NCBI GenBank assembly: GCA_963818695.1
Contig: CAWFTG010000001.1
Coordinates: 496,001-560,000, forward strand
Reading direction: 5' to 3'
Length of the DNA stretch: 64,000 nt
Source: AP-15 sp963818695
GTDB lineage: Bacteria; Pseudomonadota; Alphaproteobacteria; ATCC43930; CGMCC-115725
In this document: piece after piece, positions 19,661 through 29,600 of the stretch
How the letters are laid out: the number at the start of each line of letters is the position of its first letter
Numbering within the stretch: the stretch's first letter is position 1
Translations under genes and position numbers: made by a program
Notes under the pieces: model-generated
Databases searched by the model: none
Told to the model about the DNA's origin: nothing
Seen by the model: only the letters and a program-made list of their open reading frames with translations

Positions 19661-20953
19661 ATGGCATCGATCAACAATCAATCGTGGGGAGAAGGCCGTG
19701 GTGGGAGCCGCTCCGGAGATGACTGGGCTCGCGGAGGAGGAGGCGATGGCCACGACCAGGGCCACGACCACGACCACGACCACGACCGGGGCCACGACCA
19801 TGACCACGACCACGACCATGACCACGACCACGACCACGACCATCATCATCACCATCACCCCGAGCCGCCCTGCTACTGTCGTGGGACGTTGATCCTGACC
19901 GAACGCGGCGAGGTCAGGGTCGAGGACCTCGCGATCGGCGCCATGGTCGTGACGATCTCGGGCGAGGCCAAACCGATCAAGTGGATCGGCCGGCGCAGCT
20001 ATGCCGGGCGGTTTATCGCCGGCAACCCCGGGGTGTTGCCGATCGTCGTGCGCGCCGGTGCGCTGGCGCCCGAGATCCCGCTGCGCGATCTGTGGCTGTC
20101 GCCGGCGCATGCGCTCTTTCTCGACGGTGCGCTGGTGCCGGCCGAGCACCTCGTCAATGGGCTGACCATCCTGCGGGCGGGCGCGGTCGACGAGGTCGAG
20201 TATTTCCATCTCGAATTCGAAGCGCACGAGGTGATTTTGGCGGAGGGCGCGCCGGCGGAAAGCTATGTCGAGTGCGACAACCGGCAGGGCTTTCACAACG
20301 CGCATGAGTTCGCCGCGCTCTACCCTGACAACGCGCGGGCTCCGTTTGGTCATTGCCTGGCGCGGCTGGAGTTGGGGATGGCGGAGCTCGCCGCGATCCG
20401 CGCCCGGCTGCTCGAGCGGGCTGCGGCGCTCGGCCATGCGACCACCGCCGACCCCGACCTCCACCTGGTCGTCGACGGTGCCGTCGTGACGGCGCAATCG
20501 GTCGCCGGGGGCCGTCATACGTTCCGGCTCGAGGCGGCGGCGGGTGAGGTATGGCTTGCCTCGCGTTGCGGTGTCCCGGCCGAGTTGAATTCGCTGGCGA
20601 GCGACCGGCGATGCCTTGGTGTGTGCCTCGAGCAGCTCGTCTTGCGCGACGATCATCTGCGGGTCGAGATCTCGCACTCCCATCCTGCGCTCTGCGAAGG
20701 CTTCCATGAGGACGAAGAGGGCGCGCGGCGCTGGACGACCGGCATGGGACGGGTTCCCGAACGCTTCCTGCGCGCCTTTGCCGGAGGGTTCATCATCGAG
20801 GTGCATTGCGTGCCTGCGATGCCGCGCTATCCCCTCCACCCGCAGACCGCAGCCATCCCGAAGCAGCCGGCCCCGGCGCGTCGCTCCGCACTGAGCTCAC
20901 GCAGGGGCAACCACCCTATGCAACCGAGCAGACCCAGGCGCATCCGGGCGTGA
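19661..20953 (+). CDS. Hint-domain protein with Asp-His metal-binding repeat
   Basis: This is a 430-residue protein. Residues 1-30 are Gly/Ser/Arg-rich; 31-66 are an Asp-His repeat ending in six histidines; from C71 a Hint (Hedgehog/intein, Hint_2-like) domain starts: CYCRGTLILTERGEVRVEDL, VVTISGEAKPIKWIGRRSY, LWLSPAHALFLDG, VPAEHLVNG. The catalytic-type Cys and the SPAHA histidine block are present. Hint_2 domains in proteobacteria occur in secreted or self-processing proteins, where Cys drives an N-to-S acyl shift. The C-terminal part (about 240-430) is unrecognised. No classical signal peptide is visible. The Asp-His tract probably binds Zn, Ni or Cu (inference). The ATG at 19661 has an AGAGGG ribosome site. 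No partner genes are obvious. Confidence 0.78.
   Translation: MASINNQSWGEGRGGSRSGDDWARGGGGDGHDQGHDHDHDHDRGHDHDHDHDHDHDHDHDHHHHHHPEPPCYCRGTLILTERGEVRVEDLAIGAMVVTISGEAKPIKWIGRRSYAGRFIAGNPGVLPIVVRAGALAPEIPLRDLWLSPAHALFLDGALVPAEHLVNGLTILRAGAVDEVEYFHLEFEAHEVILAEGAPAESYVECDNRQGFHNAHEFAALYPDNARAPFGHCLARLELGMAELAAIRARLLERAAALGHATTADPDLHLVVDGAVVTAQSVAGGRHTFRLEAAAGEVWLASRCGVPAELNSLASDRRCLGVCLEQLVLRDDHLRVEISHSHPALCEGFHEDEEGARRWTTGMGRVPERFLRAFAGGFIIEVHCVPAMPRYPLHPQTAAIPKQPAPARRSALSSRRGNHPMQPSRPRRIRA
19793..19858 (+). repeat. in-frame GACCAC hexamer repeat coding (His-Asp)8-His6
   Basis: The hexamer cacgac/catgac occurs eight times in a row (19793-19840), giving His-Asp pairs, and then six His codons (19841-19858). 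A shorter run of the same hexamer precedes it (19763-19786). The array is coding and in frame, so it may expand or contract by slippage without disrupting the Hint protein. Confidence 0.85.
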
Positions 20954-21554
20954 ACATCGTCCGGGGTGCCCTCCATCGGAGGTCTTGTCATGATCCGAGA
21001 TAATCGGCGCTCACACGCATTCATAAGATCAGCAAAGCGCTGTCGATAACGTCATGCGGGCACGGCGCTCTCCGCTGTTTTTGCTGTTTTTTGCAGCAAA
21101 TTATCAGCCAGCGAGATCTCTTTCCGCGGAGATCCTGGGCCCGCTGCCGGTTCGGCGAACGTAAGAACAGCCAAGTCTTCGGCTGTTCCTCCGCGGTTTT
21201 CCGCTGTTCTTGTGGAAGAGTGCAGCAGTCGCGAAGATGGCACTACCGTCGGAACCAGTCTCAGCGTGGCCGATGATGATCGTCATATCTAACGATATCA
21301 TAAGGACACGACTATTGTCAAATGACAATGCTGAATTAGCGCCACCAGGGCGCTGTGCGGATAAAGCTGGGGCAGCCCGGAGCCCGGCATCAACCGAGAT
21401 GTAGCTTGTATTACTGGGACAGTGCGTTCCCAGTTTTGTCTGTCCCACTCTTTCTTTACGTTCAGTATGTTCTGCTGCAAGCGGTGAACAATGCAGGGCA
21501 AAATACACATGCGTCAAGGGTTGCCGCCTAACTCTCGACTTCAAGGAAGGTATC
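20954..21554. other. 600-base intergenic region with two inverted repeats
   Basis: No convincing gene. It contains GAACAGCC (21165-21172) and its complement GGCTGTTC (21181-21188), a hairpin with an 8-base loop, followed by another CCGCTGTTC. It also contains the palindrome ATTGTCA-AA-TGACAAT (21314-21329). The second could be an operator for the AT-richer gene that starts at 21555. Base composition becomes more AT-rich towards that gene. Confidence 0.4.
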
Positions 21555-23432
21555 ATGAAGCTCTGTTTTGCGTTTGACATAGTCGACGGCGACAAAGTCG
21601 AAAATGACATTGGTGCTTATGGGTTGATTCCCAACGCGCCATTGATCCAATATTTGCTTAATCGTTCTTCCAAGTCCATACCGATCATCTCTCTCTCTAA
21701 GGCTAGGGAACAAGGCACAAAGTCCGGTTATGCGAATATATATAGTTTTCGCTTCGCAGTTTTCCCGAAAACAATTTTATCGGCTGGAGTTACTGAAAAC
21801 GACTGGTTCGGCGATAGCGATCGGCATCGGCTCTTTAGACAGAAGATTGAGCAACTCGCATCCATTGACAATTTAAATTTGCTTATAGATCATAGTTGGG
21901 AGTGCCTCTCCCCCGAACAAGCCGAGGATTTAATAAAAATATTTCTCAGACTTCGTTTCCCTAGCGAGCGACTTATAATAATTTCGAGCAACATAAGATT
22001 ATTAGAGTTGTCGAAATTACTACGACAATACGGCACGATCGTTATGGGACACTGGTTCTGGGAGGCATACGTCCAGTCCTTGGCAAACCAGACCTCATTC
22101 AGCGATGACAATAACAATCACTTAGCCGCGCTCGCGACAGATCGCCTTTATCTTTCGTTGAATCGGAATCCGCGACCGCATCGAATCGCTATGTGCGCGT
22201 TCTTGCTTTCGCGGGGATACGACAAGATTTCTCATTTATCATTCGGAGGTGAAAAGGCGCTTCCTCCGGCGCAGCGCGATATCACGGCACTAGCAAATAT
22301 TGCAAAACGACGCTTTGCAGACATGAACGGGCCGGTTCTGGAAGGCGATATTGACAACTTGATTTCGAGAGGTCCGATTGACCTTGATGTGAGATTTTCC
22401 CCGGCAACCGAAAGCGCTAAATTAGCCACGGGAGCATTCGAGTCGATTAATACATTCTACCGAAATGCCAAGATCTCGATCGTAACCGAAACGATATTCA
22501 GTAACTCTCTTTTGGAGGTGTGTCTAACAGAAAAGATCTTTAAGCCGATCGCCTATCGGCATGTATTCCTGGTAACAGCGTCACCGGGAACGCTTTTTGA
22601 GCTTCGGCGACTTGGATACGAGACGTTTGGGGGAATTTTTGACGAATCATATGACGAGATATGTGATCCGAAAGAAAGATTAATCGAGATTTTCCGCGTC
22701 ATCGACCAATTATCGAAAGATTGGGTCGACCGAGGAGACGAAATTTTTGCGCCACTTCAAGACATTTTGACTCACAATTGGAATAACCTGATGCACTCAT
22801 CGGATCGTCGCTTAATGGATTTGATTGCCTCGTTGGACAAGAGAATAACGGAAAGGCAATTTCTGCAGGGAGAATTTGGAGCAAGAAATTGCGACTACGT
22901 GGCTTGCGCATCGGATCTGAGGGACGAACTGGTGTTTGCGAGCGGTGGCAACGGTGCCACCTGTCTCGTGTCTGGCTTTAGTGACCCAGAGCCGTGGGGC
23001 GTCTGGACCGTCGAGCCGCAGGCGACTATTACTGCGCCAATCGCATTTCCTAGTGATCTCCTACTGTGGCTTGAATTTCAGACCTTCGCCCGTGCTGATG
23101 GCCCATCGGCGGGCTTTTCGATTGATGTTCAGGGTCAGCCCGTCGGAAATTTTCGCGCTCCGTCCGCTCGATGGGGTGAGGTTTACGAGTGCAAATTCGA
23201 GATCCCTGGGAGACTAATCCAGCGAAAGCAGCTCGAGATCACTCTCAAGATAGAAAATGGCCCCACGAGCGCCGAGCTTGCGCCCGGCCGCCGGCCGATT
23301 GGGGTTGGACTGCGTAGAATGCGATTAATCTCGACCTCGCCGACGCGCCAGCCTTGCGATCTTGCGACCAATTTTAAACAAATCCCTACCCCCTCCCCGC
23401 GACCGGCACCCTCGGACAACGGACCCATGTAG
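21555..23432 (+). CDS. putative glycosyltransferase with C-terminal beta domain, AT-rich
   Basis: This is a 625-residue cytoplasmic protein with clearly more AT-rich codons than its neighbours, suggesting acquisition. Residues about 310-370 (ISIVTETIFSNSL, CLTEKIFKPIAYRHVFLV, LRRLGYETFGGIFDESYDEI) match a segment seen in poorly described glycosyltransferase-like proteins of bacteria and phages. From about 470 the sequence SGFSDPEPWGVWTVEP to the C-terminus resembles a beta-sandwich appended to some bacterial glycosyltransferases (DUF7024-like). The ATG at 21555 has an AAGGAAGG ribosome site. It is followed by a GH5-like gene 93 bases on. The transferase role is an inference; acceptor and donor are unknown. 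Confidence 0.55.
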   Translation: MKLCFAFDIVDGDKVENDIGAYGLIPNAPLIQYLLNRSSKSIPIISLSKAREQGTKSGYANIYSFRFAVFPKTILSAGVTENDWFGDSDRHRLFRQKIEQLASIDNLNLLIDHSWECLSPEQAEDLIKIFLRLRFPSERLIIISSNIRLLELSKLLRQYGTIVMGHWFWEAYVQSLANQTSFSDDNNNHLAALATDRLYLSLNRNPRPHRIAMCAFLLSRGYDKISHLSFGGEKALPPAQRDITALANIAKRRFADMNGPVLEGDIDNLISRGPIDLDVRFSPATESAKLATGAFESINTFYRNAKISIVTETIFSNSLLEVCLTEKIFKPIAYRHVFLVTASPGTLFELRRLGYETFGGIFDESYDEICDPKERLIEIFRVIDQLSKDWVDRGDEIFAPLQDILTHNWNNLMHSSDRRLMDLIASLDKRITERQFLQGEFGARNCDYVACASDLRDELVFASGGNGATCLVSGFSDPEPWGVWTVEPQATITAPIAFPSDLLLWLEFQTFARADGPSAGFSIDVQGQPVGNFRAPSARWGEVYECKFEIPGRLIQRKQLEITLKIENGPTSAELAPGRRPIGVGLRRMRLISTSPTRQPCDLATNFKQIPTPSPRPAPSDNGPM

Positions 23433-23525
23433 CCGTCACATTCGGCACGGAAGTCATCGGTACTTCAACAGCTTAGGGCGGACTAGATTGTGCACCGAGC
23501 CAAAAGATTAAGTGGCGGGCTCTAA

Positions 23526-24944
23526 ATGAGGTTCGTATCAAGATGGCCAATCTTGAGACGCATCGTCAGCAAGATCCCGGTCAGCACACTGTTTGCCATT
23601 CACGCTACGGCCACGGCCCCAGCGGCCAGCGACAGCCCGCCACCTGCGCTCGTGACTTCCGATTACGTGCAGATACATAACGGAAGGTTTGAGCTCCACG
23701 GCCAGCCATTTGTGCTTCGCGGCACAAATTATTTCGGCAGCTGGCGCTTCCCGGAGGCGTTCCCCGGGCGCGATGGCGTTGATCGTGCCACTGTCTGGTC
23801 GCTATATCACGCCTGGGACGCGCGGAAGGCGGCGCTAGATTTCGACTTTCTCCGCTCGAAACTGCGGGCGACAGCGGTCCGAATCGGTACGCCCTCTCGC
23901 GATAACTTTGCCCCGCTCGTCCAGGGTCAAGGCTACGAGCCCTGGTATAATCCCGATGGGTCGATCACGGACTACTACAAGCGAATACTCGTTGAGCTTG
24001 CCGATACGGCATATGCCCACGGCATTCGCATTCAGTTTTGCCTACTGTGGAACATCAGCGGCGAAATCATGAAAAGCCCCGGCGATTTTGCCTCGAGCGG
24101 GACGCTTGACCGGTTCTATTCGATGCAGGTGCGCTCGATCGGCGCGGCGCTGCGGGATCACCCGGGCGCGATGGCCTTTTCAGTCGGCAACGAGGTACTC
24201 GTCAAATGGCCGATCAACGGAACCCGCCCCTCCGCCTATGAGGGCCGCGCCGCGGCGTTCATAGCGCGACGACTTCGCGATATCCGAGCCGTTGCGCCCC
24301 GGCAATTGCTGACAGTCGACGAGGTGGCGAGCCCCGGCTCTCGTCTTTGGCACGATCCCGGGCCCGAGTTTGCTCTGATAGGGGATGCAGTTCGGAACCA
24401 GGCCGCAGATATGTTTAGGCTGGCTGACCAAGTCGATTATCTCGGACCGCATTTCTATCCCGAAGTGCTGAAGCCCTCGGACCTGCACGACGACGCATTC
24501 CGCCCAAAGGTGGTCGATGCGTGCCAAAAACTTTCCGACTACATGAAGACAGCCAAAGCGATCGGCAAGCCAGTCGTGATTAACGAAATCGGTCTAAAGA
24601 TCGATCCGCCCACGCTGACTGCGGACGAATACTCAAAACCGCGCGACGAACTGTACGGCGCGTTTGTACCGGCGGCTGAGCGGGAGGGAGTGCAAGGGAT
24701 CCTGCCTTGGCTTGCGTTGCCCAGCTTCGTGCTCCGCCCGGAGGACTATACGATCGTAGCGAGCCATCTCAATCCGTACGGCCCGATCGAGGTGGACATT
24801 AAAAGTTCCGGGCGGCGACTTTTATTGTACGAACCTGTCTGGCAGCTGTTCACTTGGGGCAGCAGCTCTGAGGAACCGATCCCAACGGCGGCTGCCGACA
24901 CCATCGCGGCGGCATGGCCGGGGGTGTCGCCGTCAACCCGGTGA
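23526..24944 (+). CDS. GH5-like glycoside hydrolase, exported
   Basis: This is a 472-residue protein with an N-terminal basic and hydrophobic export segment (LRRIVSKIPVSTLFAIHATATAPA). The barrel starts at GQPFVLRGTNYFGSWRF, typical of GH5 cellulase/mannanase-like enzymes. The probable acid/base Glu is in AFSVGNEVLV and the probable nucleophile Glu is in VVINEIGLK, at beta-strands 4 and 7 as expected for clan GH-A. It would cleave a beta-linked polysaccharide in the periplasm or outside. The start at 23526 overlaps no ribosome site of note. Context with the glycosyltransferases and sulfotransferase suggests processing of the product polysaccharide rather than feeding. Confidence 0.78.
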   Translation: MRFVSRWPILRRIVSKIPVSTLFAIHATATAPAASDSPPPALVTSDYVQIHNGRFELHGQPFVLRGTNYFGSWRFPEAFPGRDGVDRATVWSLYHAWDARKAALDFDFLRSKLRATAVRIGTPSRDNFAPLVQGQGYEPWYNPDGSITDYYKRILVELADTAYAHGIRIQFCLLWNISGEIMKSPGDFASSGTLDRFYSMQVRSIGAALRDHPGAMAFSVGNEVLVKWPINGTRPSAYEGRAAAFIARRLRDIRAVAPRQLLTVDEVASPGSRLWHDPGPEFALIGDAVRNQAADMFRLADQVDYLGPHFYPEVLKPSDLHDDAFRPKVVDACQKLSDYMKTAKAIGKPVVINEIGLKIDPPTLTADEYSKPRDELYGAFVPAAEREGVQGILPWLALPSFVLRPEDYTIVASHLNPYGPIEVDIKSSGRRLLLYEPVWQLFTWGSSSEEPIPTAAADTIAAAWPGVSPSTR

Positions 24945-25049
24945 ACCTCATGCCGATCAGCTTTGCTACCTTGGCGTACGGGGTTATCAGTTTAAATCGT
25001 CTCACGCGCCCTTGCGGTTAGCTCCAGCACCCTGCGATCGGAGGAAAAC

Positions 25050-25844
25050 CTATTCCGGATAATTGTATTCGGTCAAAATCACGCCGAACTCAGCGTTCAG
25101 CTGTTTGATCGCGCTGGCTGCGAGATGCTTTCGGAAATTTCCCGGTGTTACCTGCCGTATGTGTTCGCTCGGGCGCTCGCGTTCAGGGCGGATGTCGTTC
25201 TCCGCGGCGATCCGCTCGATATCCATGGCTGTCATTGGCACCTCGAAATAGGCGAGCATATCGCGTAGCCAATTTGCCTTATCAAAAATGATGTCCTCGT
25301 AACGGTAAATACGAATATTAGAACTGATAATATGGTGGTAACTATGGAACTCTCTCTTGAAGTAATCTGCATACTCCATGCAGAAATCTTCGAGTTGTGA
25401 TCGCTGCACGACTGCGCGACGGGCTAACATCTCATCTCTGATCACCCCGCCTTGCGGGATGACGTGGCTCTCGGCCATTGAGAAATAGTAGGAAACGACC
25501 ATATCCCGCGGGTCTCTGACCAGCAGCACCTTCTTCTTGCCCGACAAATCAAATCGTCGAAGGTATCCAGGGAAGACTCGGAAGCCACGATAGCAATAGC
25601 CGCGTGCAAACACTATCTCTTCGGGATTAAGGATGTTGTTTTCGGGTAACCCTGCCTCAAAAGCTGCTTCCGATATCGCAATTTGCGGAATTTCGGCCAG
25701 TATGAGAGCAGAATTTACCATTCGGTTCAATAACGTGCTGCCGCTTTTATGCATTGCGAAGAGGTAGAACGATTTAAAGTCGCCAGGATTGGGGATTGCA
25801 ATCTTCGTCTCCCCCATTGGCGTTTTGAGCGTCGCTTCGTTCAT
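25050..25844 (-). CDS. PAPS-dependent sulfotransferase
   Basis: This is a protein of about 264 residues. The 5'-phosphosulfate-binding loop is FAMHKSGSTLLNRMVN and the 3'-phosphate-binding region is VLLVRDPRDMVVSYYF, both diagnostic of the Sulfotransfer_1 family. It transfers sulfate from PAPS to an acceptor, probably a sugar hydroxyl or lipid, in the cytoplasm. The ATG at 25844 is preferred over 25856 because GGAG lies about eight bases before it. The PAPS donor would come from the CysD and CysNC genes at 33.8-36.6 kb. It lies among glycosyltransferases, which suggests a sulfated polysaccharide. Minus strand, convergent with the GH5 gene. Confidence 0.85.
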   Translation of the reverse strand: MNEATLKTPMGETKIAIPNPGDFKSFYLFAMHKSGSTLLNRMVNSALILAEIPQIAISEAAFEAGLPENNILNPEEIVFARGYCYRGFRVFPGYLRRFDLSGKKKVLLVRDPRDMVVSYYFSMAESHVIPQGGVIRDEMLARRAVVQRSQLEDFCMEYADYFKREFHSYHHIISSNIRIYRYEDIIFDKANWLRDMLAYFEVPMTAMDIERIAAENDIRPERERPSEHIRQVTPGNFRKHLAASAIKQLNAEFGVILTEYNYPE

Positions 25845-26037
25845 AATGATCTCCATATTTTGCTTCGCCTTGGCTCGCTTGGCCGACCCGCATAGCGGAT
25901 GCGCCCAGGGTTAGCGAAGCTCCAAAGCGGCCGACCCTCTCTTGCAGGCGTTCAAGCTCGAATATTCATCACATCTTGGACGACCGATCGTCATATCTCT
26001 GCCCTCAGAGCCACTGAGGAACGATATTGGCCTTGTT

Positions 26038-26433
26038 CTAAAGCTGCCCCTTCACAGTAGGTACGCTGTCGTCGCCGAAGCGGCCCAGATATTCTTCGCA
26101 GTTGATCATCACGTCGATCTGCACCCGCCAGCCGAGACGGCCGAGTTGGTCGGCGGCGCCTTTGAAGGCTTCGGCCGATTCCGGGGGGCGGCCGAGAATG
26201 TAGCGATAGAGCTCGCGCGCCATTTCTTCGGGTGTCTTGTTGCGCAATCGCTTGTCGTAAAATTCGTCGGATTTCAGCATCCGCAGCAGCTGGGTGCGGG
26301 CGGACAGCCGGCCTTCCCCCAAATAGGTCACCAGGCCACGCAGCACCTCGCGCTCCGGCTCGCGTCCGAAGAGATCGCGGTAGAGCTGCTTGACCATGCT
26401 CTCCGCGGCGGTCTTCTCCACGCGTATCGGCAT
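26038..26433 (-). CDS. small protein with two PBS-linker/DUF4214-like repeats
   Basis: This is a 131-residue protein with two related helical repeats, VKQLYRDLFGREPE (near residue 14) and ARELYRYILGRPPE (near residue 72), as in phycobilisome-linker-type or DUF4214 domains. In non-photosynthetic bacteria such domains occur in S-layer-like, exopolysaccharide and glycosyltransferase contexts; the role is unclear. The true start is the ATG at 26433 with an AGGAAGGA ribosome site; a longer frame to 26601 runs through a dispersed repeat and is rejected. It lies downstream of the giant glycosyltransferase, separated by that repeat. No signal peptide. Confidence 0.65.
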   Translation of the reverse strand: MPIRVEKTAAESMVKQLYRDLFGREPEREVLRGLVTYLGEGRLSARTQLLRMLKSDEFYDKRLRNKTPEEMARELYRYILGRPPESAEAFKGAADQLGRLGWRVQIDVMINCEEYLGRFGDDSVPTVKGQL

Positions 26434-26510
26434 ATCGGTTCCTTCCTGACAATGCTCCGGGTTCAGTCTGCGACTTGAATGCATCGCGTTTTCAAAAGGA
26501 TTTATCGTCA

Positions 26511-26582
26511 CCCCCGCGGAAGCGGGGGTCCAGGGCAACCGCTGCGACCTTGCCGGCTCTGGATTCCCGCTTTCGCGGGAAT
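26511..26582 (-). repeat. two-hairpin dispersed repeat, copy 1
   Basis: Two short hairpins: CCCCCGC-GGAA-GCGGGGG (26511-26528) and ATTCCCGC-TTTC-GCGGGAAT (26563-26582). The reverse complement has the same order as the copy at 56036-56110. It lies between two minus-strand genes and could act as a terminator or RNA stabiliser, as REP-type elements do. Confidence 0.8.
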
Positions 26583-26615
26583 GACGAGAGGGGGTGGTCA
26601 TTCACAGGCTGGCGC

Positions 26616-29600
26616 TCAGGCCTCGGCCGCGGCGGCCTCGAAGACCACCAGCGCCGTGCCGGGGGCGCACAGTTCCTCAACGACACCCCGTTCGGCCGGC
26701 AGCCCTGCGAGAGAGCGCCATTTTTCGTCATAGGTTTCGGTGCCGAGCTGGTCGGCGGCGAATTGCCGGGCGAGCGCGATGCGCTCGCGCCGCGCTTCCT
26801 CCGACGACAGCAGCCGGCGAATGTCGGCGGCGAATTCGTGCGGCTCGGCGCACAGCGGAAAGCCATAGGCGCCGAGATCGAGCGACCGATCGACAAAATC
26901 CGACACGCTGACGCAAAGGCCCCGCGCGAAAGCGTCGAGCACCTTGATCGGCGTGCCGGTGCCGACCGAGGTGGGCACGGCGACGACCGTGGCGATCCGG
27001 TAGAGCGGATCGAGCACATCGACCTCGCCCAGCGCAAACAAGCCGGGGACCATGTCGCCCTGTTCCAGAGCCATGCCGGAGCGCCCGACGAGGAGGAGGC
27101 TGACGCCGTGCGGCGCCAGATGGGCCGCATGCACCTGATGGATAAACCGGCGGATGCTCGCGACGTTCGCCGGGTGATCGCTGCCGACCAGGATGACGTC
27201 GACGCCGCCGCAGTCGCTCAACCAATCGAGCAAGCGATGACGGTAATCCGCGGTCGCGAGGTGCCGCGGCCGCGCCATAACGAACGCTTCGAGCAGAGCG
27301 GACGGCACTGGCGGCAAGCCCCTGCGATCCGAACCGGATGGCGCTAAGCTTCCAGAGGGTTCGAGACGGTATTCCTGCGTCCCTTCGTCGGTCAGCCAAT
27401 CCAGCAGACCCTGACGATCAAAGTGGCCGGGGTTCGTCGCGGCCGGATAACGCTCGCACAGGTCGGCTCGCGAGCCCCATGCCCAACCGACGACAGTGGT
27501 GAGCTTTGTTCCGTCGGCGCCAATGGGAAAATCGGGATGCGGAGCGTCGGCGATTGCGGCGAGACCGGGGGTAACCTCGAGCATCGGATATTCGCGGCGG
27601 CCAAACAGCAATATCCATTTTAGGAACGCATCGAGAGAAGACGGCGTCCGTAAATCAAACAGGCTCTGCAAATCTTCGCGCTCGCACCAGATTTCGAGCC
27701 AATGCGGGCTGAGCTGTGACGCACCGGGGCGCCAGTCGCGCGAGATCTCGTCTCGGACCCGCACAGTGGGCAATACGAATTCGACCTTGGCCCAGGGATT
27801 GCGCTCGCCAATCTCCTCATACTCGGCGCGGCTGATCGCGACGACGGCATCGACATCGGAGAGCCTGCGCAATTCGAGCTCCTTGTCTTGCTCGTCGACC
27901 TCCCGTTGGGCGCGAATGGCGTGCTGGCAAGCCTGGATGTCGTGGGTCTCGAGCACGACCCGGGTACCCTCGCGGCCAAGCAGCCCAAGCTTCTCGACGA
28001 CCGGGAGAAGATGCACATAATTGAGGCAGACGAGCGCAACCCGGCGCGACTCGATCAACCGCGATAGGCTTGCGGGAAATGCGCTATAAGCGTTCAAGCT
28101 CAGAAGGCGCCGGGTGCTGGCGCCGTGCTTGGCGATCTCGTCCAGGAGGTCAGGCCGCAAGGCGTCGTCGGACTGGTTCAAGATCCACGAATAGCACCCA
28201 AAATCATAACCGTTGGCTCCCCAACCCAGCGAGTTGGCCAAGAGATACTTCTCGAGGGCTTCGTCGCTGTGGCGGTAACCGCCAAGGTCCGGGAACGGTA
28301 CGTAAAGGTTATAGATCTCGAAATCGTGACGCCGCAGGAAGTCACGCTGCGCGTCGTAGACGGCGCTGCATCCCTGCGACAATACTTCGTTGCCGACCCA
28401 GAGCGCGACCGGCCGCTCTTCGGGCACGCCGGCCGGTACCGAGGGCACATACTCGATCAGGGCGCGGATGTATTCGCTCTCGCTCTGCATCAGCGGCGAG
28501 CGGGCCAAATAGTCCTGCACCCCCGCCGATATGGCGGGCAAGTTGTCGACAACGAATGCGCAGGCTTGCGTGAAGGCTTGGGCGGTATGACTGACCGCGG
28601 TGATGCAGCCCTGGCCCGCGAAAGTCACCGCCATATCCGTCCCGGCCACAACCACGATCGGAATGCCGAGCGCGAGCCCCTCGAGAGCTACGCCTGATCC
28701 ACGGACCTGATAGGCCGCGACATCGTACGGCATCAACAGGGCATCGCATCCTGCGAGCGCTGCATAATAGCCGCGCATATCCGGGAACTCGTGATAGAGG
28801 CGGATAGCGGCATCCGCTTTGTGAATTTCGGCGAGCCGCTCAAGGCGGCCCCGTGCTTCCCGGACCTCGTCCGTGTCGTTGACGGGGGCAGCTGAGACCT
28901 GAATGGCAAACTGAACTCGTTTGGCCCCGTAAAGACCGATCAGCTTCTCGACAATCTCGGGCAATAGATCAAAGCCCTTCTCGCGACGCGCCTCGCCGAA
29001 ATAGCCGAAGACCACCGTTCCGCGTCTGCGCCGCTGCTGACGGAGATCCGCTGCGGTCAGGGCAGCGGCCGCGAGCGTTCGGCCAATGGGGTTCAGCAGC
29101 ACCGGTAAACGATGACCCGTCAAACGTTCGAAATAGCGTTGCAAGGGGATGGACTCGGCTGAGATGCGGATGCGCTTGCGCCGAGCGGTCCCGAGCTCGC
29201 CGATCGCTCGCAACAGCCTCGTCTGGCGGATGTCATGCCAGCGGAATGACTCGTCTGCTGAGCAGATGCGGATGAGAAATACCGGGAGCTCCTCGATCGG
29301 ACTCGTTGTGACCAGCTGCAGCACACCGCCGATTAGCGTGGGGTACGGCATGTGCAGGTAAACGTAGTCGCGGGGGCCCAAATGGTGTCGGCGCAAAAAC
29401 GCCAGCAGCTCGTCGGCGAAACGGGTCGGTGTCACATGGGGTTCGGGCGCCTCGGAATAGCTCGAAAAGCAGCCATCAATTTTGAGCCCCGTGCCACCGT
29501 CGTCGAACTCTGCGTCGCGGTTCGCACCTACGACCGGGTCCAAGCCGGCCGCCTCGGCTGCTTTACAGAGACTTTCAAGGAGCGCGAATTGATGCCCGAC

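Noticed and set aside
19751..19858. GACCAC repeat considered as a CRISPR or minisatellite
   Set aside because: Units are 6 bases, in frame and coding; there are no spacers.
19604..20839. 411-codon minus-strand frame over the Hint gene
   Set aside because: It contains a long Val-rich run that is only the complement of the Asp-His repeat.
24348..24362. TGGCACG at 24348 as a sigma-54 promoter
   Set aside because: The -12 position reads CGGG and it lies inside the GH5 coding region.
26434..26601. N-terminal extension of the PBS-linker-like protein (MTTPSRHSRESGNPEP)
   Set aside because: This text is the translation of the dispersed repeat; a better start with a ribosome site is at 26433.
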